DNA from: Haloplanus sp. GDY1
GTDB lineage: Archaea; Halobacteriota; Halobacteria; Halobacteriales; Haloferacaceae
NCBI RefSeq assembly: GCF_023703775.1
Contig: NZ_CP098514.1
Coordinates: 496,001 to 560,000 of the forward strand
Reading direction: 5' to 3'
Length of the DNA stretch: 64,000 nucleotides
How positions within the stretch are numbered: position 1 is the first letter of the stretch; the number at the start of each line of letters is the position of its first letter. A model generated the notes under the pieces. The model searched no databases and was not told where the DNA came from. It was given only the letters and a program-made list of their open reading frames with translations. Made by a program: the position numbers and the translations under genes. Below, one piece after another: positions 36,002 through 42,514 of this stretch.

Positions 36002-36042
36002 GCCGCGTCGTTCGGTACCGAGACGCAAAAGTTCGCCGCCCC

Positions 36043-37005
36043 TCAGGGCGTCACGACCAGCTTGCCGAGGAAGCTGTCTTCCATCACGTCGCGGTGGGCG
36101 TCGGCCACCGCCGACAGCGAGTAGGTGCGGTCGACGACGATCTCGAGGTCGCCCTCCCCGAGCAGGGTCGCGATCCGACCGAGCGGCTCGCTCAGGGCCG
36201 GCGTGTTGAACATGCTCATGAACTGGTAGGTGAGGTCCTTCCCGCGGGCGACGCCGTCGTTCGTGAAGCCGACCGCGGGGTCGTTCTCGCCGATGCCGAC
36301 GATCCGAGCGTCGTGGGCGGCCACGTCGGCGTCGAACTGCAGGTAGTCGTCGAGGCGGTGGTCGAGGATCACGTCCGGCCCGCCGCCGCTCGCGTCCCCG
36401 ACGGCCTCGCGCAGGTCGTCCCGCGCGTAATCGAGGACGGCGTCGGCGCCGAGCGATTCGAGGCGGTCGTGGTACGCGGGCGCCGCGGTGGTGACGACCC
36501 GCGCGCCGGCCGCGGCGGCCACCTGGACGGCCGCGTGGCCGACGCCCCCGCTACCGCCGTGGATCAGCGCCGTCTCGGCGGGTTCGAGGCCCGCGTGATC
36601 GATCAGCGCGCGCCACGCCGTCACCGCGGCGACGCCCGCGCCCCCCGCGGCCGTCGGGTCGACGCCAGCGGGGAGGAGGGCGAACCGGTCGCTCGGGACC
36701 GCGACGTACTCCGCACAGGCGCCGTAGTGGTCCTTGCTCAGGCCGGTGGCGACGACGGCGTCGTCGACGCTCACGCCCTCGACGCCCTCGCCCACCGCCA
36801 CGACGTCGCCCGCGGCGTCGACGCCGGGAACCATCGGCAGGGTGAACGGCTCGTACGCTCCCTCGCGGAAGTAGGTGTCGACGGGGTTGATCCCCGCCGC
36901 CGCCACCTCGATCAGGACCTCCCCCGCCCCCGGTTCGGGCCGGTCGACGTCGTCGACTCGCAGTACCTCGGGACCGCCGTGTTCGTGGTATCGAACCGCG
37001 CGCAT
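36043..37005 (-). CDS. NADPH:quinone reductase-like zinc-independent MDR
   Basis: A 320-residue medium-chain reductase of the quinone oxidoreductase (QOR) branch. N-terminal GroES-like part with RYHEHGGPEVL and AAAGINPVDTYFREG; the cofactor loop IHGGSGGVGHAAVQVA is near residue 147. The Cys/His zinc ligands of alcohol dehydrogenases are absent, as in QOR. The start at 37005 is at the conserved MRAVRY. It lies 40 nt downstream of the Mrp gene that ends the nar operon, so read-through is possible, but a role in nitrate respiration is not evident. Confidence 0.83.
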   Translation of the reverse strand: MRAVRYHEHGGPEVLRVDDVDRPEPGAGEVLIEVAAAGINPVDTYFREGAYEPFTLPMVPGVDAAGDVVAVGEGVEGVSVDDAVVATGLSKDHYGACAEYVAVPSDRFALLPAGVDPTAAGGAGVAAVTAWRALIDHAGLEPAETALIHGGSGGVGHAAVQVAAAAGARVVTTAAPAYHDRLESLGADAVLDYARDDLREAVGDASGGGPDVILDHRLDDYLQFDADVAAHDARIVGIGENDPAVGFTNDGVARGKDLTYQFMSMFNTPALSEPLGRIATLLGEGDLEIVVDRTYSLSAVADAHRDVMEDSFLGKLVVTP

Positions 37006-37045
37006 GGCGACGACTACGCGGAGCGGCCGAATAAAGGTGGGCGAC

Positions 37046-38275
37046 CTACCTGACCGCCTCCAGCACCCAGTCGTCCGGCGTCGCCCGCCGGACTTCGATC
37101 TCGAACGCCTCGGGTGGCTCCCCCGCGAGTCGGCTCAGGAAGCCGCCGACCGGCGTCGGGTCGCGGTCGCTGACGAGGACGAACCGCTCGCCCGCGTCGA
37201 GGGATTCGAACCGCTCGCGCACCCGCTCTTTCCGCTCCTGCGGCGCGGCCCCGCGGATGTCGACGGCGCCGTCCGGGACGTCCACCTCGCCCGCGTCGTC
37301 GAGGGCGTCCAGGGTTCGCTCCCCCAGGTCCGCGACGGCCGCCGGCACGTCGCCCGGGTCGGGGCGGCCCTGCAACTCCCGCGCGAAGGGGAGCTCCGCG
37401 AGGACGGGCGCGTCCAGGCCGTCGAGGGCGTCCTCGGCGAACAGGTCGTTCGGCTCGCCACAGCAGTCACAGACGTACTCCGCCATGTTGACGACGGCGC
37501 CGAGGACGGGCACGTCGTTGTCGCGGAACAGTTCGACCGTCCGCTCGGTGTCGGAGACGGCGGCGTGGAACGGCGTCGTGACGACGACGACGCCGTCGAC
37601 GGGGACCTCCTGCAGCGTCGTGAGCACGACGTCGCCGGTGCCCGGCGGCAGGTCCACCACCAGGACGTCGTCGTTGCGCCACGCCGTGTTCTCGAAGAGG
37701 TCCGAGAGCGCGTCGTGAGCCATCGCGCCCCGCCAGGCCAGCGGTGCCCCCGACTCCATGAGGCCGACGCTCATCACGTCCATCCCGTCCCGGCGGACCG
37801 GGAGTGGGTCGCCCTCCTCGCTGGAGTGGACCGGCCCGCTCACGTCCAGCAGGGTCGGCACGTTCGGCCCGTGGATGTCGGCGTCGAACAGCGCCACCGC
37901 CGCGTCGGCGGCGAGCGAACAGGCCAAGTGGGTCGCCACCGTCGACTTGCCGACGCCCCCCTTCGCGCTCGCGACGGCGACGACGCGGTCGAACGCCTCG
38001 ACGCTCGCGCGCCCCTCGCTCGACGGCGCCGCGCGCTCGACGTGGACGCTCTCGACGCCCGCCACGTCGTCGACGGCGCGGAGGGTGGCCTCGACGACTC
38101 CCTGGCTGGTCCCCTCGTCGAGGGCTGTCAGCTCCATCCCGACCGTCACCTCGCCGTCCTCGACGGTCAGGTTCTCGACGAACCCCGCCTCGAAGACGGA
38201 GAGGTCCGCCGCCGGGTCGCGAACCGTTCTGAGCGCCGCTTCGACTCGTTCGGTCAGTGTCGTGGTGTCCGTCAT
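37046..38275 (-). CDS. Mrp/ApbC-type P-loop ATPase fused to a C-terminal DUF2249 domain
   Basis: A 409-residue fusion. Residues 1-80 form a MIP18/DUF59-like domain (LRTVRDPAADLSVFEAG). The Mrp ATPase core follows with the deviant Walker A ASAKGGVGKST (about 103), DADIHGPNVP, VVDLPPGTGD and a CDCCGE segment with clustered cysteines that can hold or transfer an Fe-S cluster. From about residue 335 to the end (ERVRERFESLDAGERFVLV...VRRATPDDWVLE) is a DUF2249 domain, related to TusA-like folds. This is the last gene of the nar operon, overlapping the HEAT-repeat gene by four bases. It probably acts in Fe-S cluster delivery to NarG, NarH or the Rieske protein (inference). Confidence 0.87.
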   Translation of the reverse strand: MTDTTTLTERVEAALRTVRDPAADLSVFEAGFVENLTVEDGEVTVGMELTALDEGTSQGVVEATLRAVDDVAGVESVHVERAAPSSEGRASVEAFDRVVAVASAKGGVGKSTVATHLACSLAADAAVALFDADIHGPNVPTLLDVSGPVHSSEEGDPLPVRRDGMDVMSVGLMESGAPLAWRGAMAHDALSDLFENTAWRNDDVLVVDLPPGTGDVVLTTLQEVPVDGVVVVTTPFHAAVSDTERTVELFRDNDVPVLGAVVNMAEYVCDCCGEPNDLFAEDALDGLDAPVLAELPFARELQGRPDPGDVPAAVADLGERTLDALDDAGEVDVPDGAVDIRGAAPQERKERVRERFESLDAGERFVLVSDRDPTPVGGFLSRLAGEPPEAFEIEVRRATPDDWVLEAVR

Positions 38276-39129
38276 AGGTCGGGCATGCGGTTGAGTCGGT
38301 CCTCGCCGGGCAGTAGCCGGCCGTCGTTCTCCAGGGCGCCGAAGTTCCGGCGGAACCGCGCCGGGTCGGCCTCCAGCGCCCGCTCGGCGGTCTCCCGCAC
38401 CACCGTCGCGGGGTCGTCGGTCAGTTCCCGCAACCGGTCGCGGGCGCGGTCCGCGTCGACGCCGCCGAGCATGTGGGCCGCCCACTCGCGGACCCGTTCG
38501 CTCTCGTCGCGGCTCAGGTCCAGCAGCCGGTCGGCCATCGCCTCGCCCCGGAGTTTGAACAGGGAGACGGCGGCGTTCCGGCGGACCGCGTGGTGGTCGT
38601 CGTCGACGGCGCCCTCGATGTCGGTCTCGTGGGCCTCCCGGTCGAGGTTGTCGAGGGCGACGACCGCCTCGGCCCGGACCCACGGGTCGTCGTCGTCGAG
38701 CCGTTCGAGGGCGACGGCGGCGGCGCGTTCGCCGGTCGCGCCGCTCCCGTCGCCCCCGTGGGCCGTGAGCGCCTCCACGGCGAACTGCCGCACGTCGGCG
38801 TCGGGGTCGGTCGTCGCCGCCCGCGCGAGCCCCGAGACGACGGCCGAGGTCGTCGGCTCCTCCGTCAGCGCGAGCGCGGCGCGGCGGCGGTCGACCGGGT
38901 CGTCGGCCGAGAGGTCGTCGAGCAGCGCCGCGGCCTCGCTGTCCGCAACGGGTTCCGTGTCCGCGGCCGACAGCTCCGCCGGCGACGCCTCGCCGATGGT
39001 CACGTCGTCGCGGCTCACCTCGATGTCCTCCAGGGCCTCGATGTCGCTCCCGAAGCCCGGACTCCGCTCCGGATGCAGGCCGGGATCGGGCTCCTCCGCC
39101 AGACGCTTCTCGAACTCGTCGTCGGTCAT
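38272..39129 (-). CDS. HEAT-repeat protein in nar operon
   Basis: A 285-residue acidic protein with tandem HEAT (PBS-lyase type) repeats from about residue 65 to 255, recognisable as DDPVDRRRAALAL, DPDADVRQFAVEAL, DDDPWVRAEAVVAL, DDDHHAVRRNAAVSL, DESERVREWAAHML and DDPATVVRETAERAL. Such solenoids bind other proteins. The N-terminal 60 residues are disordered and acidic. It overlaps the Mrp gene (ATGA) and the preceding membrane-protein gene, so it is translated with the nitrate reductase genes. A scaffold or maturation role is inferred from position only. Confidence 0.8.
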   Translation of the reverse strand: MTDDEFEKRLAEEPDPGLHPERSPGFGSDIEALEDIEVSRDDVTIGEASPAELSAADTEPVADSEAAALLDDLSADDPVDRRRAALALTEEPTTSAVVSGLARAATTDPDADVRQFAVEALTAHGGDGSGATGERAAAVALERLDDDDPWVRAEAVVALDNLDREAHETDIEGAVDDDHHAVRRNAAVSLFKLRGEAMADRLLDLSRDESERVREWAAHMLGGVDADRARDRLRELTDDPATVVRETAERALEADPARFRRNFGALENDGRLLPGEDRLNRMPDL

Positions 39130-39959
39130 CGTCTCGCCTCCCGGAGCGCGAGCGCCGCGACCCCAAGCGCGAAGGGGACGGCGCGGGGAAGCGCCGCGGG
39201 CACGCCGGCGAACGCGAGGAGTGCCACTCCCGCGAGCAGCGGCCACTCCCGTCGCCGAACCGCGGCGCTCGCCGCCGTCGTCGCCCCGCCCGCCGCGAGG
39301 GCGACGACCGGGAGCGGGGCGCCGACGACCCCGCCGCCGACGAGGGTGACCGCGCCGACGACGAAGGGCAGGGAGAGGCCGGCGGCGACGACGGCCGCGG
39401 CCGCGACGCCGCCGCCGAGCAGGGAGCGGGCCGACGGCGCCGCGAACGCCGGCGACGCGGCGACGGCGGCGAGCGCGAGCGTCGATCCGAGCCGTCGGAG
39501 CCCGACCACCCCGCCGACGCCGCCGGCGAGGCTCACCGCCAGCGCGACCAGCAGCGCGCCGACCACGACCCCTCGGACGTTCGCCAGCCGATCGCGGTGG
39601 GCGACGGCGACGGCAGCCGTCCCCGCGACGACGGCGACGGCCGCGGGCGCCGCGACGGCGGGCGTCGCGAGCGACAGGAGGCCGAACACGCCCACGAACA
39701 GCAGGCCGACGCCCGCGGCGGGGTCGCGCTCGGTCAGCGCGAGGCCGACCGCCGCGAGCGCCGCGACGGCCGTCGCCCCGGCCGCGACCGGTTCGACGCC
39801 GAGGGCCGCCCCGGACGGGGCGTTGACGAGCGCCGTCACCAGGAACCGCCCGACGACCGCGAGCGCCGCGACGCCCGTCGCCGCGCCGACGACCGCTCGC
39901 CGTCGATCCTCCGGAACCGGGGGGTTCCAGCGCCGGGTGGCGGTCGCTCCCGCCGTCAT
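39126..39959 (-). CDS. Hypothetical polytopic membrane protein in nar operon
   Basis: A 277-residue Ala/Val/Gly-rich protein with about eight hydrophobic segments and short Arg-containing loops. I recognise no specific family motif, and histidines are few (one in AVAHRDR), so it is unlikely to bind haem. It overlaps the genes on both sides by four bases. It might help anchor or assemble the reductase, or transport a small molecule; neither is shown by sequence. Confidence 0.6.
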   Translation of the reverse strand: MTAGATATRRWNPPVPEDRRRAVVGAATGVAALAVVGRFLVTALVNAPSGAALGVEPVAAGATAVAALAAVGLALTERDPAAGVGLLFVGVFGLLSLATPAVAAPAAVAVVAGTAAVAVAHRDRLANVRGVVVGALLVALAVSLAGGVGGVVGLRRLGSTLALAAVAASPAFAAPSARSLLGGGVAAAAVVAAGLSLPFVVGAVTLVGGGVVGAPLPVVALAAGGATTAASAAVRRREWPLLAGVALLAFAGVPAALPRAVPFALGVAALALREARR

Positions 39960-40639
39960 CCCGACCCCTCCAGTCGGGTCGCGAGGTCGTTGCGGTCGGC
40001 ACGGACGAACGCCTCGAGCAGCGCGGCCAGTTCGCCGTAGACGTCGGTGCCGGGTTCGTCGACCATCCGTTCGGCGATTCCCGCGGCGGCGTGGCCGAGG
40101 TGGCGGTCGTGGAAGTCGAGTCTGGCGGCGGCCGCGTCGCTGCCAGCCATCGCCGCCTCCCGGCGCGCCAGGTAGCCCGCGAACTCCAGTTCGTACCGCA
40201 GGGCGTCGTGGTTGTCGCGGTCCGCGGCGTCTATCTCCAGGCCGTAGTAGTCGTACGCCCGGGCCAAGTCGAGGTTCACGTCGTTCCACGAGTGGTCGGG
40301 GCGGTACTTCGACTCGTAGAGCGGCACGGGCGGCCCCTCCGAGTCGAGCGTGCCGTCGGTCCGGTCCTCGTACTCCGCGTATCCGACCTCGAACAGGTCG
40401 TTGTACCGGGCCGCCAGCGTCTCGTAGTCGTCGTCGGTCGCCAGGGACGGCACGGCGACGTCGAGGCCGGTGTGGTCGAGACACCGGGACAGGTCGTCGC
40501 GCAGGGTCCCGCTCGCGGCGGCGTCGCGGAACTCCCGGTCGGGATGCCGGAAGGCGCGGGCGAGCGTCGCGTACACCGTGCCCCGGGCCGCGGCGTCGCG
40601 GTCGATGGGCGTCCCGTCGCCGGGGTCGGTCGCGGCCAT
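39956..40639 (-). CDS. narJ: TorD/NarJ-family molybdoenzyme maturation chaperone
   Basis: A 227-residue all-helical chaperone of the TorD/DmsD/NarJ family, which holds the catalytic subunit until its molybdopterin cofactor is inserted. Characteristic points are the N-terminal YATLARAFRHPDREF helix, the central PPVPLYESKYRPDHSWNDV (the PLYESxY motif), and a C-terminal helical part (FHDRHLGHAA). It follows the NarGH genes and a haem-subunit gene in one transcript, with overlapping ends, so NarG is its expected client. NarJ is named from context; DmsD-type naming would be equally fair. Confidence 0.82.
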   Translation of the reverse strand: MAATDPGDGTPIDRDAAARGTVYATLARAFRHPDREFRDAAASGTLRDDLSRCLDHTGLDVAVPSLATDDDYETLAARYNDLFEVGYAEYEDRTDGTLDSEGPPVPLYESKYRPDHSWNDVNLDLARAYDYYGLEIDAADRDNHDALRYELEFAGYLARREAAMAGSDAAAARLDFHDRHLGHAAAGIAERMVDEPGTDVYGELAALLEAFVRADRNDLATRLEGSG

Positions 40640-41472
40640 CAGCTCTCACCCCCGCCGCCCCGCGCCCGGAGGACGCCGAAGGCCGTCACGCCGACGACGG
40701 CCACGATGGCCACGCCGGCGACGGTCCAGAGCAGCGTCTGGTAGGGCGGCCCCTCGGGACCGGGTCCGGTCGGGAAGTAGTGCCACTCGCTGACGGCCTT
40801 CCGGCCGGCGCGCTCGTCGTTGCCGCCGTTCCAGACGGCGACGGCGACGTCGAGTCGGTCCCCGGCGTCGAGGGCCGTCCGGTTCTCGCTCGGCGCGGCG
40901 ACGTCGCGGGTGTAGACCACCGTCCAGGTGCCGTTCGCGTACGTCGCGTTCGCGTCGACGGCGGGCGAGGGGAACGCCGTCGTGGTGCCCGCGCCGCCCG
41001 CGAGCAGTTCCTGCGTCGCGCCGTCGGCGCTCCAGTACCAGACGTTCACCCGGTTGTCACGCCCGCCCATCGCGATGGGCGGGCGCGAACTCGTGTTCAC
41101 CGGGAACTGCACCGCCACCGCGTCCATGAAACTCCGGGGCGACCCCGCGGTGACGTTCCGCGTCGGATCCTCCCACTGGAGGCGGACGTGGAACCGGTCG
41201 CCGCTCCGGGCGGCCTGGACGTGGACCCGATCGATCGACGTGTCGCCGGCGTTCGGCACGCCGCTCGGTGCGCTCGACAGCGCCACGTCCGCGGCGGGCA
41301 CCGTCGACCACCCGGACGCGTTCGTCCGCGACAGGTCCGCGTCCGGCACCGTGCTGACCGGAATCTCGTGGGCCGGACGGGCGTCGGCGGGCGGTACCGC
41401 GACGGTGGCCGTGACCACCAGAGCGCCGACGAGCGCCGCCGTCAGCAGCGCGCGCAGTCGCTCCTCAGTCAT
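40639..41472 (-). CDS. Haem-binding EB_dh-like subunit (gamma-type) of nitrate reductase
   Basis: A 277-residue exported protein: a signal peptide (about residues 1-32, LLTAALVGALVVTATVAVPPADA), a beta-rich domain like the haem b-binding gamma subunits of ethylbenzene dehydrogenase and chlorate reductase (RFHVRLQWEDPT, MDAVAVQFPVN, NVWYWSADG, YTRDVAAPSEN), and a C-terminal membrane anchor (about 245-268). This predicts a cell-surface position, consistent with the Tat signal on NarG. It overlaps narH by eight bases and narJ by one. It probably receives or passes electrons to NarH via haem b (family inference). Confidence 0.78.
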   Translation of the reverse strand: MTEERLRALLTAALVGALVVTATVAVPPADARPAHEIPVSTVPDADLSRTNASGWSTVPAADVALSSAPSGVPNAGDTSIDRVHVQAARSGDRFHVRLQWEDPTRNVTAGSPRSFMDAVAVQFPVNTSSRPPIAMGGRDNRVNVWYWSADGATQELLAGGAGTTTAFPSPAVDANATYANGTWTVVYTRDVAAPSENRTALDAGDRLDVAVAVWNGGNDERAGRKAVSEWHYFPTGPGPEGPPYQTLLWTVAGVAIVAVVGVTAFGVLRARGGGGES

Positions 41473-42514
41473 CGTCGAAGACTCCCAGTCGGTACTGCTT
41501 GGCCGGGTTCTTGTGCTGGAGTAGCTCCATCAGTTCGCTGTCCTCGCCCTGCCGGGCGCGCTGGCGCTCGCGCTCGATGGTGTTGAGCGCCTGATCGACG
41601 CCGTCGCCGAACAGTTCCCGGAGGTAGCCCCGCGGGATCCGGTCGACGTCCACCGACTCGCCGTCCTCCGTGTGCTGGCCGGGGGCGTACGGGGGGATGT
41701 AGTAGACGTTCGGCTGGGTGCGAAACTCCGGATGCAGGGGGAGGGCCACCTCGTACTCCTCGACCAGCTTGTAGATGGGGCCGTCCTCGTCGTCGAGGAA
41801 GCCCACGAGCCGGAGCTGGGGCGGACACTCCTCCGCACACGCGGGGGCGTACGTCTCCCCGTCCGGTCCCTCCCCCTCCAGCCGGGGGTAACAGAAGATG
41901 CACTTCTCCGACTTCTTCGAGACGGTGTTGTAGTACACCTTCTTGTACGGACACCCCTCGACGCAGTAGCGGTAGCCCCGACACCGCTCCTGGTCGACGA
42001 GGACGATGCCGTCCTCCTCGCGCTTGTAGAGCGCCTGTCGCGGGCAGGCCTCGACGCAGGAGGGGTGGGTGCAGTGGTTGCAGATCCGGGGCAGGTAGAA
42101 GTAGTAACTGTTGGGGTACTCGCCGGCGCCCTGGTCCTCGTCCCAGTTGGGTCCCCACTCGGGGTCCTCGCGGGGGCGCAGGGGCTCGTCGCTCCCCTCG
42201 TACATGATCTCGGAGTGGTTGAACTCCCAGGGGCGGCCGTACTCCTCGCGGGAGGGGATTTCGCCCGTCTCGCGCTCGCCGTCACTGGTCCACCCGCCGC
42301 CGGACTCCTCCCAGCCGCGGGGGTAGCCCTCGCCGGGCTTGGTCTCGACGTTGTTCCAGTACATGTAGTCGGTGCCACCCCCCTCCGTCCAGAGGCTCTT
42401 GCAGGCGATGGTGCACGATTGACAGCCGATACACTTGTTGAGGTCCATCACCATCGCGACCTGGTGATCGATCCCCTCCGCGACGTCGACGGTGGTGTCG
42501 TCGTTGGTGCTCAT
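41465..42514 (-). CDS. narH: Respiratory nitrate reductase beta subunit
   Basis: A 349-residue iron-sulfur electron-transfer subunit. Four Cys groups are visible: CIGCQSCTIACK (about 33), CNHCTHPSCVEACP, CRGYRYCVEGCP and CIFCYPR...CAEECPP. In the third group the position of one Cys is Tyr (CRGY); in E. coli NarH it is Trp, giving a [3Fe-4S] cluster, and the same is expected here. It has no signal peptide, so it would be exported with NarG by Tat. It overlaps narG by four bases (ATGA) and the haem-subunit gene by eight. Confidence 0.93.
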   Translation of the reverse strand: MSTNDDTTVDVAEGIDHQVAMVMDLNKCIGCQSCTIACKSLWTEGGGTDYMYWNNVETKPGEGYPRGWEESGGGWTSDGERETGEIPSREEYGRPWEFNHSEIMYEGSDEPLRPREDPEWGPNWDEDQGAGEYPNSYYFYLPRICNHCTHPSCVEACPRQALYKREEDGIVLVDQERCRGYRYCVEGCPYKKVYYNTVSKKSEKCIFCYPRLEGEGPDGETYAPACAEECPPQLRLVGFLDDEDGPIYKLVEEYEVALPLHPEFRTQPNVYYIPPYAPGQHTEDGESVDVDRIPRGYLRELFGDGVDQALNTIERERQRARQGEDSELMELLQHKNPAKQYRLGVFDDD

